Of a stretch of 64,000 nt of DNA, positions 42,186 through 51,238 are shown one piece after another. This DNA comes from Bacteroidota bacterium. GTDB lineage: Bacteria; Bacteroidota; Bacteroidia; Bacteroidales; Dysgonomonadaceae. The notes under the pieces are model-generated. The model had not been told where the DNA came from, ran no database searches, and worked only from the letters and a program-made list of their open reading frames with translations. A program made the translations under genes and the position numbers. Where the stretch lies: NCBI GenBank assembly GCA_023388315.1, contig JAEWGM010000043.1:124001-188000 (forward strand). Reading direction: 5' to 3'. How positions within the stretch are numbered: position 1 is the first letter of the stretch; each line of letters starts with the position of its first letter.

Positions 42186-43574
42186 ATGCAAAAAACAGCC
42201 TGCTTTCTTGTCTTCATTTTGCTCATTCTGGCATCATGCAAGAAGAGCGTGCAAAAAGAAGTGCCGTATGATTTCCAACAAATAGTGGAAGGAGATACGC
42301 TTCGTGTGCTCACGCTCAACGCTTCCACATCGTATTTCTTGTATCGTGATCAAGCTATGGGCTACCACTACGATATGATTCTCAACTTCTGCAAACGGCA
42401 CGGGTTGACACCCGAGGTGATTGTAGCAGAAAATGTAGCGTCTTTATACCATATGTTGCAAGACAGCATTGGCGATGTAATCGCTTACAATATGCCCATT
42501 ATCAGTCTGTTGAAAGATTCAATTCTTTATTGCGGATTGGAACAGATTTCGCATCAGGTGTTGGTGCAGCGTTCGCAAAAAACGGACACCATTTTGCACG
42601 ACGTAACGGAGCTAATCGGCAAAGAAGTAACCGTTATCAACGGTTCAAAATACAAAGAGCGAATGGAAAACTTGAATGAAGAAGTTGGCGGTGGCATTGG
42701 CGTTGAAGGTGCTGCGCGCGATACCATTGTGGTGGAAGATTTAATCCGAATGGTGTCGTTGGGTGAGATAAAATACACCGTTGCCGATGACTATATCGCA
42801 AAACTGAATCAAACCTATTTTCGCAACCTCAATGTGGATATGCCCGTTAGTTTCGACCAGCGCTCATCGTGGGCGGTACGCAACAACACGCCCGTTTTAG
42901 CCGATTCGCTGAATGCATGGTTTAAAGAAGCGAACGCAAAACCCGAGTTTTTGATGATCACCAAGCGTTATTTTGAAGAAGCGAAAGGTTATTTGCCGTC
43001 CGGCAGAGCGTCTTACGCCGAAATTTTGGGCAACGGGCGCATTTCGCCATTCGATGATTTTTTTAAAAAATACGGCAAACAATTCGGGTTGGATTGGCGG
43101 CTGATTGCTTCCGTGGCTTACCACGAATCCACGTTTGAAACGGAGGGAAAATCGTGGGCGGGTGCCGTGGGATTGATGGGTTTGATGCCCGCCACTGCTG
43201 CGTCGTTGGGCGTAACAGGAGATGCGCTTTATGACCCCGAAATGAATATCCGCGCCGGCGCCGAATATTTGAAATCGCTTGTCAATACATTTGCCTCGGT
43301 TCCTGATATGAACGAAAGGATTAAAATGGCGCTCGCTTCGTATAACGGCGGAATCGGGCACATTTACGACGCACGCGCGCTTTCAGAAAAATACGATGCC
43401 GATAAAAACGTGTGGAACGACAATGTGGAAAAATATTTGCAAATGAAGCGGCTGGAGCAATATTACGAAGACCCGGTGTGTAAATTCGGGTACTTCAGAG
43501 GTGATGAAACCGTGAATTATGTGCGCAATGTAATCGACAGATGGGACGTCTATAAACAGAATGTGAAAGAATGA
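42186..43574 (+). CDS. MltF-like membrane-bound lytic transglycosylase
   Basis: 462 residues, lipobox ILASC at about residue 18. N-terminal solute-binding-like domain (about 38-270; DTLRVLTLNASTSYFLYRDQAMGYHYDMILNF) and C-terminal SLT lysozyme-like domain (about 290-450) with catalytic Glu in IASVAYHESTFE, followed by AVGLMGLMPATAASLGV, MNIRAGAEYLKSL and ALASYNGGIGHIYDA. It cuts peptidoglycan glycan strands at the cell envelope. Confidence 0.93.
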   Translation: MQKTACFLVFILLILASCKKSVQKEVPYDFQQIVEGDTLRVLTLNASTSYFLYRDQAMGYHYDMILNFCKRHGLTPEVIVAENVASLYHMLQDSIGDVIAYNMPIISLLKDSILYCGLEQISHQVLVQRSQKTDTILHDVTELIGKEVTVINGSKYKERMENLNEEVGGGIGVEGAARDTIVVEDLIRMVSLGEIKYTVADDYIAKLNQTYFRNLNVDMPVSFDQRSSWAVRNNTPVLADSLNAWFKEANAKPEFLMITKRYFEEAKGYLPSGRASYAEILGNGRISPFDDFFKKYGKQFGLDWRLIASVAYHESTFETEGKSWAGAVGLMGLMPATAASLGVTGDALYDPEMNIRAGAEYLKSLVNTFASVPDMNERIKMALASYNGGIGHIYDARALSEKYDADKNVWNDNVEKYLQMKRLEQYYEDPVCKFGYFRGDETVNYVRNVIDRWDVYKQNVKE

Positions 43575-43606
43575 GTTTTACCCCCGCGCGCAAACAAAAA
43601 AATCAT

Positions 43607-43614
43607 TATCTTTG
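43607..43614 (+). promoter_or_regulatory. -7 box TATCTTTG for the GNAT-like gene
   Basis: 48 bp upstream of ATG 43662. Confidence 0.65.
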
Positions 43615-43661
43615 CATCCATATCATAAAAAAACAGCTATTACTTAATCGAACTAAAAAAT

Positions 43662-44798
43662 ATGCCACCAGTAACAATTCAAAAAGTCATTACCAAAGAC
43701 GGCTTAAAGAAATTCGTACAATTCGGTATCGATTTATATAAAGGAAACGAATATTTTGTTCCGCCATTGTTTTACGATGAAATGTCCACGTTAAACGTAA
43801 GCAAAAACCCCGCTTTTGAACACTGCGACGCGGCGTATTTTCTTGCTTATCGCGACGATGAAATCGTGGGGCGCATTGCCGTTATCATCAATCACAAAGC
43901 CAACGACATTTGGAAACAAAGGAATGCACGATTTGGATTTGTGGATTTTATTGACGATATTGAGGTGGTGGACGCTCTCTTTGGCGCTGCCGAAAGTTGG
44001 GCGCGTTTCCGAGGAATGGAGAAAATTCAAGGGCCGCTGGGATTCACCGATATGGACCACGAGGGAATGCTGGTGGAAGGCTTCGACCAAATGGGGACCA
44101 TGATCACCATTTACAACCATCCGTACTACCCCGTGCATATGGAACGAATGGGCTATACGAAAGACCAAGATTGGGTGGAATTTTTAATCACCATTCCACG
44201 CGAAATGCCCGAGCGCTTTTTGCGGGCTTCGGAGATTGTGAAAAAACGCTCCGGCGTGGCGGTGAAGCATGTGCGATCTAAAAAAGATGTTCTTCCCTAT
44301 GCCAGAGATATTTTCAAGCTTATCAACAAAGCGTACAAAGACCTTTACGGGTACGTGGAACTGACCGACAAACAGATTGATTACTACGTTGATATGTATA
44401 TCCCGATGCTTCGGTTGGAATTTTTGACGCTCGTCATCCGTCAGGAAGACAATAAATTGGTAGGCGTTGGAATCGGGTTACCAAGCGTTGCCAAAGCGCT
44501 GCAAAAATCCAAAGGAAAATTTATGCCCACCGGCTGGTTCCATTTGCTGAGGGCTTTAAAAGGAAAAGATAACAACGTGTTGGACCTTCTGCTCGTTGCC
44601 GTTGACCCTGAATATCAGGGAAAAGGAATTAACGCGCTGCTATTCAATGAATTTATTCCGGCAGCCATTAAATTGGGCTTTGAATATGCCGAAAGCAATC
44701 CGGAGCTGGAAGTAAACAACAAAGTGCAAGCGCTGTGGAACGATTTGGATGCGAAACAAACCAAGCGTCGCCGCGCATATATAAAAGATTTAAACTAA
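43662..44798 (+). CDS. GNAT-fold N-acetyltransferase-like protein
   Basis: 378 residues. Two acetyltransferase-like halves: YFLAYRDDEIVGRIAVIINHKAND in the first (about 60-85) and LLVAVDPEYQGKGINALLFNEFIPAAIKLGFEYAESNPELEVNNKVQALW in the second (about 305-360), where the Q-G-K-G segment resembles the acetyl-CoA loop. The family is common in Bacteroidota with no proven substrate. Stop codon is 28 bp before parE, so probably co-transcribed with it. Confidence 0.75.
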   Translation: MPPVTIQKVITKDGLKKFVQFGIDLYKGNEYFVPPLFYDEMSTLNVSKNPAFEHCDAAYFLAYRDDEIVGRIAVIINHKANDIWKQRNARFGFVDFIDDIEVVDALFGAAESWARFRGMEKIQGPLGFTDMDHEGMLVEGFDQMGTMITIYNHPYYPVHMERMGYTKDQDWVEFLITIPREMPERFLRASEIVKKRSGVAVKHVRSKKDVLPYARDIFKLINKAYKDLYGYVELTDKQIDYYVDMYIPMLRLEFLTLVIRQEDNKLVGVGIGLPSVAKALQKSKGKFMPTGWFHLLRALKGKDNNVLDLLLVAVDPEYQGKGINALLFNEFIPAAIKLGFEYAESNPELEVNNKVQALWNDLDAKQTKRRRAYIKDLN

Positions 44799-44826
44799 AA
44801 AAGATATAAAGGACAGAAGACATAAA

Positions 44827-46695
44827 GTGAACGAACTCGAAAATAATTTAAACACACAGCAACTTAATTATCAGGAAGACAATATTGTAACGCTGGAATG
44901 GCAGGAGCATATCCGTCGTCGTCCGGGAATGTACATTGGGAAGTTGGGCGATGGCTCTTCGTCTGACGATGGCATTTACGTATTGTTGAAAGAGGTGCTC
45001 GATAACTCCATCGATGAGTACATGATGGGTTTCGGCAAAACCATTGAGGTGGTGATCGAAAACGAAAACGTTTCCGTACGCGACCACGGCCGCGGTGTGC
45101 CCCTTGGCAAGGTGAAAGACGTGTGTTCAAAAATGAACACGGGCGCCAAATACGATACAGAAGCGTTTAAAAAATCCGTAGGGTTAAACGGGGTGGGGAT
45201 TAAAGCCGTGAACGCGCTGTCGTCGCGGTTTTATATGAAAAGTATCCGCGATGGAAAATCCAAAACTGTGGTGTTTGAACAAGGCATCACCATGGAAGAC
45301 AACCCGATTAGCCCATCCGACAAAAGCAACGGAACATTGGTGGAATTTACGCCCGATATCGAAATCTTCGCCAACTACCATTACCGCGATGAGCATATTG
45401 AGCCGCTGCTCAAAAACTACGTTTTTTTGAACGTGGGCTTAACCATTGTTTTCAACGGAAAAAAATTCCATTCAAAAAACGGGCTCGAAGACCTGCTGAA
45501 CGAAAACCTGACGGCGGAATTATTGTATCCCATCGTTCACCTGTCGGGCGAAGATATTGAGGTGGCCATCACGCACACCAACCAATACGGCGAAGAATAT
45601 TACTCGTTTGTTAACGGACAGCACACCACGCAAGGCGGAACGCACCTTACCGCGTTTCGCGAAGCAGCCGCGCGCGTGATAAAAGAGTTTTACAACCGCA
45701 ACTTGGAGTATTCCGATATCCGAAACGGTATGGTGGCGGCCATCAGCATTAAGGTGGAAGAACCGGTGTTTGAGTCGCAAACAAAAACTAAACTCGGTTC
45801 CAAAGAAATGTCGCCAAACGGCGTTTCGGTAAACAAGCATATCAACGATTTCCTCAAAAGAGAACTAGACAACTTTTTGCACAAACACGCCGAAACGGCC
45901 GAAGTGTTGCAAAAGAAAATCCTGGAGTCCGAAAAAGAGCGCAAAGCCATTGCGGGCGTAACAAAATTGGCGCGCGAACGCGCAAAAAAAGCCAACCTTC
46001 ACAACCGCAAGCTGCGCGACTGCCGCGTGCACTACAACGACAACAAGGGAGACAATCGGGAAAAATCGTCCATCTTTATCACCGAGGGAGACTCCGCCAG
46101 CGGCTCCATCACCAAAAGCCGCGACCCCAATTTGCAAGCGGTGTTCAGCCTTCGCGGGAAGCCGTTGAACAGTTTTGGGCTTACCAAAAAAATCGTGTAC
46201 GAAAACGAGGAATTCAATCTCTTGCAAGCCGCCCTCAACATTGAAGACGGAATGGAAGGCCTGCGCTACAACAAAGTGATCATCGCTACCGACGCCGATA
46301 CCGACGGCATGCACATTCGCTTGCTATTGCTTACGTTTTTCTTGCAATTTTTCCCCGATTTAATTAAAAAAGGGCATGTGTATATTCTGCAAACACCGCT
46401 TTTCCGCGTGCGCAACAAAAAGAAAACGTTGTATTGCTACACCGAAGAAGAGCGCCTGAGCGCCATAAAAGAATTGGGCCCCAACCCCGAAATTACTCGT
46501 TTTAAAGGCCTCGGTGAAATCTCACCCGATGAGTTCCGCAATTTCATTGGCGAAGACATTCGGTTAGACAAAGTTACCATGCGCAAAGAAGACCTGTTGA
46601 AAGAACTGTTGGAATTCTATATGGGCAAAAACACGCCTCAACGCCAGGAGTTTATTATTGAAAACCTGGTAGTGGAAGAAGAGGAAGTGGCGTAG
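44827..46695 (+). CDS. parE: DNA topoisomerase IV subunit B
   Basis: 622 residues from a GTG start, the length of Bacteroidota ParE. Decatenates sister chromosomes with ParC. GHKL ATPase motifs: EVLDNSIDEYMMG, VRDHGRGVPLG, GLNGVGIKAVNALSS; TOPRIM motifs: FITEGDSASGS, RGKPLNSFGL and IIATDADTDGMHIR. The N-terminal signature HIRRRPGMYIGKLGDGSSSDDGIYVLLKEV fits topoisomerase IV better than gyrase. parC is not in the window. A repeat-flanked mobile unit begins 10 bp after its stop. Confidence 0.92.
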   Translation: MNELENNLNTQQLNYQEDNIVTLEWQEHIRRRPGMYIGKLGDGSSSDDGIYVLLKEVLDNSIDEYMMGFGKTIEVVIENENVSVRDHGRGVPLGKVKDVCSKMNTGAKYDTEAFKKSVGLNGVGIKAVNALSSRFYMKSIRDGKSKTVVFEQGITMEDNPISPSDKSNGTLVEFTPDIEIFANYHYRDEHIEPLLKNYVFLNVGLTIVFNGKKFHSKNGLEDLLNENLTAELLYPIVHLSGEDIEVAITHTNQYGEEYYSFVNGQHTTQGGTHLTAFREAAARVIKEFYNRNLEYSDIRNGMVAAISIKVEEPVFESQTKTKLGSKEMSPNGVSVNKHINDFLKRELDNFLHKHAETAEVLQKKILESEKERKAIAGVTKLARERAKKANLHNRKLRDCRVHYNDNKGDNREKSSIFITEGDSASGSITKSRDPNLQAVFSLRGKPLNSFGLTKKIVYENEEFNLLQAALNIEDGMEGLRYNKVIIATDADTDGMHIRLLLLTFFLQFFPDLIKKGHVYILQTPLFRVRNKKKTLYCYTEEERLSAIKELGPNPEITRFKGLGEISPDEFRNFIGEDIRLDKVTMRKEDLLKELLEFYMGKNTPQRQEFIIENLVVEEEEVA

Positions 46696-46705
46696 TTGGG
46701 ATTTG

Positions 46706-47203
46706 GTGAGAGGGTGAGTTAGTGAGGGGGAGAGTGGGTGACTTGGAGAGTGGGTGACTTAGTGAAACGCTGAAATATATGGCTCGAATTGTAAAGCACC
46801 ATGATTTAAATGTCTATAAACTTTCTTTTGAAGGTGGAATGGCTATTTATGAGCTCACAAAAACGTTTCCCAAAGAAGAAATGTACTCTCTTACCGATCA
46901 AATTAGACGTTCTTCTCGTTCCGTGTCTGGAAATATATCCGAAGCGTGGAGAAAAAGACGATATGAAAAAGCCTTTATTTCCAAATTGAGCGATGCGGAA
47001 GGTGAAGCGGGCGAAACCCAAACCTGGTTGGAATATGCGCTTGCTTGCAATTATATATCTGAAGATGTTTTCTCTTCGCTCAATGCAAAATACGATCAAA
47101 TCATCGGAATGATTGTTACAATGATTAACAACCCTAAAAACTGGACATTATGACTTCCCCCCCTCCCCCCCTCCCAAAGTCTCCCCCTCTCTCCCCCTCT
47201 CCC
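46706..47203. mobile_element. S23/IVP (four-helix-bundle) element with G-rich inverted ends
   Basis: Left flank 46706-46765 contains tandem gagagtgggtgactt units; right flank 47151-47203 is C-rich and, read on the other strand, gives ggggagacttt and related phrases in inverted orientation. Between them is one four-helix-bundle gene. The matches are imperfect and the exact ends are uncertain. A solo relative of the repeat lies at 53100-53157. The arrangement recalls the intervening sequences of Leptospira 23S rRNA, which carry this protein family between paired arms. Confidence 0.55.
46779..47153 (+). CDS. Four-helix-bundle protein, S23/IVP family
   Basis: 124 residues. HHDLNVYKLSFEGGMAIYELTKTFPKEEMYSLTDQIRRSSRSVSGNISEAW is the family signature, followed by EKAFISKLSDAEGEAGETQTWLEYALACNYI. 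This is the family annotated as 23S rRNA intervening-sequence protein; its biochemical role is unknown, though its basic N-terminal half suggests nucleic-acid contact. The stop codon overlaps the coaD start (ATGA at 47150). Confidence 0.88.
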   Translation: MARIVKHHDLNVYKLSFEGGMAIYELTKTFPKEEMYSLTDQIRRSSRSVSGNISEAWRKRRYEKAFISKLSDAEGEAGETQTWLEYALACNYISEDVFSSLNAKYDQIIGMIVTMINNPKNWTL

Positions 47204-47653
47204 CGCATTGCCCTTTTCCCCGGCACGTTCGATCCCTTCACCATCGGACACGAATCGCTGGTGCGCCGCGGATTGGATTTGGTGGACGAAATTGTAATTG
47301 CCATCGGTATCAACGAGTCCAAAAAAGCCTATTTTTCCGTTGAAAAACGCATCGAAATGATTCGCTCGCTCTACGAAAACGAGCCACGTGTGCGCGTTGA
47401 AAGCTACGACTCACTCACCATTGACTTTGCTCGGGAAGTGAGCGCCAAATACATTCTCAGGGGAATTCGCTCGGTAAACGATTTTGAATACGAGAAAACG
47501 ATTGCCGATATGAACCGAACTATTTCAGGAATTGAAACGTTTGTATTATTTACAGAGCCGGCTTTAACACATATCAGCTCCACTTTGGTAAGAGAATTGC
47601 TTCGTTACGGCCGCGATGTGAGCGAGTTCATTCCGCGGGGAATGAAAATTTAA
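47150..47653 (+). CDS. coaD: Pantetheine-phosphate adenylyltransferase with element-derived leader
   Basis: 167 residues. Makes dephospho-CoA from 4'-phosphopantetheine and ATP. The conserved part begins RIALFPGTFDPFTIGHESLVRRGL (catalytic His of the T/HxGH motif) and continues to YILRGIRSVNDFEYEKTIADMN and HISSTLVRELLRYGRDVSEFIP. The first 18 residues, MTSPPPPLPKSPPLSPSP, are not part of the family; they are encoded by the C-rich end of the preceding element, which also supplies the only usable start codon. Translation is probably coupled to the upstream stop. Confidence 0.94.
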   Translation: MTSPPPPLPKSPPLSPSPRIALFPGTFDPFTIGHESLVRRGLDLVDEIVIAIGINESKKAYFSVEKRIEMIRSLYENEPRVRVESYDSLTIDFAREVSAKYILRGIRSVNDFEYEKTIADMNRTISGIETFVLFTEPALTHISSTLVRELLRYGRDVSEFIPRGMKI

Positions 47654-47670
47654 ATATCAACATAAATTAT

Positions 47671-49290
47671 ATGCATAAAAAAATATTCACGCTTGTTATG
47701 AGCGTCACCTTATTCGTGGGGGGCGCTTTTGCGCAATTTCGGCCCAGCGAAGATGGTGTTAAGCTGGAGCGCACGCTGCAACTCATCAAAAACCTATATG
47801 TGGATGATGTAAACACCCATAAACTTACAGAAGCCGCTGTTCGGGCAATGTTGAAAGAGTTGGATCCGCACTCCTCCTATCTCGACAAGGATGAGGTAAA
47901 GGCAATGAACGAGCCGTTGGAAGGGAATTTCGACGGCATCGGCATCTCGTTTAATATGCTCACCGATACGCTTTACGTGATGGAAGTGATTTCCGGTGGC
48001 CCATCGCAAAAAGTGGGCATTATGCCCGGCGATAAGTTTATTTTTGTGGACGACACGCTCATCGCGGGCGTAAAAATTAACAACCAAGACGTGGTTAAAA
48101 AATTGCGCGGCCCCAAAGGAACGGTAGTGAACATCAAGGTGTTGCGCAGAGGTGTTCCGGGGTTGATGGATTTCCGTATCGTACGCGATAAAATTCCAAT
48201 CTACAGCATCGACGCGGCGTATATGGTAAACGATGACACGGGCTATATTCGTCTGAGCCGTTTCGGTGCCACTTCCGCCGAAGAATTTAAAAAAGCCGAG
48301 CAGGAACTGAAAGCCAAAGGAATGAAAAACCTTATGCTGGACTTAACCCGAAATGGCGGCGGCATTTTACAAATTGCCAACGAAATTACCGATGAATTTT
48401 TAGACGAAGGCAAACTCATTGTGTACACCGAAGGAAAAAACCAACCCCGTTTCACCATGAACGCCACCCGCAAAGGAGAACTCAAAGAAGGAAACCTTGT
48501 GGTGCTGGTAGATGAAGGCTCCGCCTCGGCAAGCGAAATTTTGGCGGGCGCCGTGCAAGATTGGGACAGAGGCGTGGTGGTTGGCCGTCGCACTTTTGGC
48601 AAAGGGTTGGTGCAACGCCAAATTCCGCTTCCCGATGGCACAATGATTCGCCTTACCGTGGCAAAATACTACACACCCACCGGACGAAGTATCCAAAAAC
48701 CGTACGAAGAAGGAAACATCGAAGCCTATAATATGGATTTTCTGAACCGTTATCAGCACGGCGAAATGTTCGCCGCCGACAGTATTCATCTGCCCGATTC
48801 GCTCAAATACACCACGCTTGTAAACCAGCGCACCGTGTATGGCGGCGGTGGAATTATGCCCGATTATTTCGTGCCCATCGATACCACAGCAGGCACGGCA
48901 TTGCATGCGCAAATGAATGCCCGAGGTGTTATCAATCGCGTCTCCATTTCGGAAGTGGATAAAAATAGAAATGAATTATTGAAAAAATATCCTACGGTGG
49001 ATTCGTTTAAATTGAATTATCAAGTGCCCGAATCATTTGTTGAAGCGTTGAAAAGTTTAGCCAAAACAGAAGACATTGAATGGAACGACGAACAATTCTC
49101 AAAATCAAAGCCGCTCATTTTTAGTCAATTGAAGGCGTTAATTGCACAGGATTTGTTTGATTCGGCCGCATTTTACAGAATCATTAATGAGGAGAACGAT
49201 ATCTTTCGTGAAGGCCTCAAAATCATCTCCGACCCTGCGCGCTACAACGATTTGCTTAGAGGCGTTGGCAGTAACATTGCAAATAAATAA
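47671..49290 (+). CDS. S41-family C-terminal processing protease (CtpA-like)
   Basis: 539 residues, signal peptide ending GGAFAQ. PDZ domain (about 85-165; FDGIGISFNMLTDTLYVMEVISGGPSQKVGIMPGDKFI) and S41 protease core with DLTRNGGGILQIANEI, catalytic Ser in VDEGSASASEILAGA and Lys in RRTFGKGLVQRQ. Acts in the periplasm on unfolded or tagged proteins. 17 bp after coaD and followed within 10 bp by ppk2; probably one transcript. Confidence 0.94.
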   Translation: MHKKIFTLVMSVTLFVGGAFAQFRPSEDGVKLERTLQLIKNLYVDDVNTHKLTEAAVRAMLKELDPHSSYLDKDEVKAMNEPLEGNFDGIGISFNMLTDTLYVMEVISGGPSQKVGIMPGDKFIFVDDTLIAGVKINNQDVVKKLRGPKGTVVNIKVLRRGVPGLMDFRIVRDKIPIYSIDAAYMVNDDTGYIRLSRFGATSAEEFKKAEQELKAKGMKNLMLDLTRNGGGILQIANEITDEFLDEGKLIVYTEGKNQPRFTMNATRKGELKEGNLVVLVDEGSASASEILAGAVQDWDRGVVVGRRTFGKGLVQRQIPLPDGTMIRLTVAKYYTPTGRSIQKPYEEGNIEAYNMDFLNRYQHGEMFAADSIHLPDSLKYTTLVNQRTVYGGGGIMPDYFVPIDTTAGTALHAQMNARGVINRVSISEVDKNRNELLKKYPTVDSFKLNYQVPESFVEALKSLAKTEDIEWNDEQFSKSKPLIFSQLKALIAQDLFDSAAFYRIINEENDIFREGLKIISDPARYNDLLRGVGSNIANK

Positions 49291-49299
49291 CTACAGCAT

Positions 49300-50172
49300 A
49301 TGGATTTTAATTACGGAAAATTACGCGTAGAACCCGGTTCGAAAATCAGTTTGAAAGATTTTTCGACAGATGAAGACGGCGGTTACGATAAAAAATCAGC
49401 CAAAGACGAGATCAAGAACAACATTAAGGATCTGAAGGAATTGCAGGAAATGTTTTATGCCGATGACCGCTACTCTATGCTCATTATTTTGCAAGCGCGC
49501 GACGCGGCGGGAAAAGACGGTGTGATTCGGCACGTAATGTCGGGCATTAATCCGCAGGGATGCCGCGTGCACAGTTTTAAAACGCCCACCAAGAACGAGT
49601 TGGAGCACGATTATATGTGGCGTCATTACCGTGCACTGCCCGAGCGGGGAATGATTGAGATTTTCAACCGCTCGCATTACGAAAACGTGCTTACCACCAA
49701 GGTGAATCCCGAATTTATTATGAATGAGCGGCTTCCGGGCTATGAATCGGTTGAAAAAATCGACGACAAGTTTTGGGAAAACCGGTACGCCGCCATCAAC
49801 GCGATGGAAAAACATTGGGCCGAAAACGGTATGGTAATCATCAAATTTTTCTTGAATGTATCCAAAGAGGAGCAAAAAAAGCGCTTCCTCTCCCGCATTG
49901 AGGAACCCGAAAAAAACTGGAAATTCAATTCGGCAGATTTAATCGCGCGTAAAAATTGGGATAAATACGAACTAGCTTACGAGGAAATGTTGGAAAAAAC
50001 CTCCACCGATTATGCGCCGTGGTACGTCATTCCCGCCGATAAAAAATATTTTGCCCGTGTGGCGGTTGGTGATATTATTTTGGAGCATTTCAAAAAATTA
50101 AACCTTCGGTTTCCCGCGCCGGAATCACCTGAAATGCTTGCCGAAGCACGCAGGGAGTTGATGGAAGAATAA
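49300..50172 (+). CDS. ppk2: Polyphosphate kinase 2 family protein
   Basis: 290 residues, single PPK2 domain. Walker A in ILQARDAAGKDGVIRHVMSGINPQGCRV, then MWRHYRALPERGMIEIFNRSHYENVL and HWAENGMVIIKFFLNVSKEEQKKRFLSR (lid region), all typical of PPK2. Transfers phosphate between polyphosphate and nucleoside mono- or diphosphates; the subclass, and hence AMP or ADP preference, cannot be fixed by eye. Confidence 0.92.
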   Translation: MDFNYGKLRVEPGSKISLKDFSTDEDGGYDKKSAKDEIKNNIKDLKELQEMFYADDRYSMLIILQARDAAGKDGVIRHVMSGINPQGCRVHSFKTPTKNELEHDYMWRHYRALPERGMIEIFNRSHYENVLTTKVNPEFIMNERLPGYESVEKIDDKFWENRYAAINAMEKHWAENGMVIIKFFLNVSKEEQKKRFLSRIEEPEKNWKFNSADLIARKNWDKYELAYEEMLEKTSTDYAPWYVIPADKKYFARVAVGDIILEHFKKLNLRFPAPESPEMLAEARRELMEE

Positions 50173-50207
50173 GGACGATCCGGGATTTTAACCGCTCAAT
50201 ACTGACC

Positions 50208-50241
50208 AATCCGTCAGACCGGTAATCGGTCAGACGGGTTT
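50208..50241. repeat. Dispersed hairpin repeat, copy 2
   Basis: Same 29-base sequence as 11067-11095, hairpin core at 50212-50236, again between convergent genes. It is followed by a run of aatctac/aatccac-like short repeats to about 50288. Confidence 0.6.
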
Positions 50242-50288
50242 GACTTTATCGTCTAAAAATCTACAATCTAAAATCCACAATCGTCAAT

Positions 50289-50669
50289 CTACACTTCCTT
50301 TCCCTTTCTCTTTTCCCTCACCCGCGCATCCACGCGTGTCATCAGCCAAAAAAAGCTAAAGACAAAAGCCACGAGAATAACCGTCCAAAAAAACGTGGGT
50401 GACAGCAGAAAATCTTTGCCTTTCAGCACATAAGCGCCTCCGATGAAAGCCGCCAGCACGGCATACATCACGCCAAAAACCCCGATAAACTCTCGCAACA
50501 CATTGCCTTCGCGTTTCTTTGCGGGAACGGTTTTTCGGCTGAGCGCGCTTTCAGTTTCAATTTGCTGCATAATACGGTATTTCAGGTTCTCGGGAGCCTG
50601 CCGTTTTGCCGATTGTATAAGTTGGCGAATCTGTTCGTCATCGGTATGTATGTTGTTTTTTTCTGTCAT
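50289..50669 (-). CDS. Small two-helix membrane protein, probable anti-sigma partner
   Basis: 126 residues. Cytoplasmic N-terminus with DDEQIRQLIQSAKRQAPENLKYRIMQQIE, then two membrane helices (FIGVFGVMYAVLAAFIGGAYVL and FFWTVILVAFVFSFFWLM) and a basic tail. Its start overlaps the sigma-factor stop (ATGA, 50666-50669). The overlap and layout suggest it holds the sigma factor at the membrane; it lacks a recognisable zinc anti-sigma motif, so this is inference. Confidence 0.7.
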   Translation of the reverse strand: MTEKNNIHTDDEQIRQLIQSAKRQAPENLKYRIMQQIETESALSRKTVPAKKREGNVLREFIGVFGVMYAVLAAFIGGAYVLKGKDFLLSPTFFWTVILVAFVFSFFWLMTRVDARVREKRKGKEV

Positions 50670-51217
50670 AATTTCGTTTGTATTGCGTTACGGTTCATTA
50701 ATTCCCTAAACAATTTCCGGGCGCGAAACAGTTTTACTTTCACATTCGGCTCGTTGAGCCCGGTAATTCTTGCGATATCCTTCACCGCGTTGTCTTCCAT
50801 ATAATAAAGCGTGAGCAGTAGCGCGTCGCCTTTCGGCATTCTGTTTAACACGTTTTGCACCATTTCGGTTCGTTCGGCGTCGGCGATTTGCTTTTCGGTG
50901 TCAAAATCCGAAGTTTCCTGCACACCTGAGAGCTCCATACTGCTATCCATTAGCCACATTTTCGATTGCGATGCCGTGATCGCCGTGTTGTACACAATGC
51001 GGTAGAGCCACGACGAAAACTTGCTCTTCCCCTTAAACGTGTGCAAGTTGCGGTATGCTTTCACGAAACTTTCCTGCACAACATCTTCCGCGTCCTGCAC
51101 GTTGTCGCAAATCCGGTGAGCAATGGCCATCGCCATATCCTGATACGTTTCGACAAAGTAGCTGAAAGCGGAAGTATTGCCTGCGAGCACTTGCTGCACA
51201 CGTTGGTTTTCGTTCAT
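50666..51217 (-). CDS. ECF-type RNA polymerase sigma factor
   Basis: 183 residues. Region 2 (about 10-80; FVETYQDMAMAIAHRICDNVQDAEDVVQESFVKAYRNL and FSSWLYRIVYNTAI) and region 4 (about 120-178; LLLTLYYMEDNAVKDIARITGLNEPNVKVKLFRARKLFREL). Directs stress or envelope genes in response to an unknown signal. Middle gene of a three-gene minus-strand unit with DUF6249 upstream and the membrane partner downstream. Confidence 0.92.
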   Translation of the reverse strand: MNENQRVQQVLAGNTSAFSYFVETYQDMAMAIAHRICDNVQDAEDVVQESFVKAYRNLHTFKGKSKFSSWLYRIVYNTAITASQSKMWLMDSSMELSGVQETSDFDTEKQIADAERTEMVQNVLNRMPKGDALLLTLYYMEDNAVKDIARITGLNEPNVKVKLFRARKLFRELMNRNAIQTKL

Positions 51218-51238
51218 CGCCGCCGTTTATTCCTGATC

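Noticed and set aside
44827..46695. gyrB rather than parE
   Set aside because: The length of 622 and the N-terminal KLGDGSSSDDGIYVLLKEV segment fit Bacteroidota topoisomerase IV subunit B; parC is outside the window so a small doubt remains.
47151..47203. C-rich repeats near coaD as the same family as the leuS elements
   Set aside because: Both are C-rich, but the unit here is ctcccccct/aaagtctccc without the cctccccctaacc end or the ccccctcc-N3-ggaggggg hairpin; treated as a separate family tied to S23/IVP.
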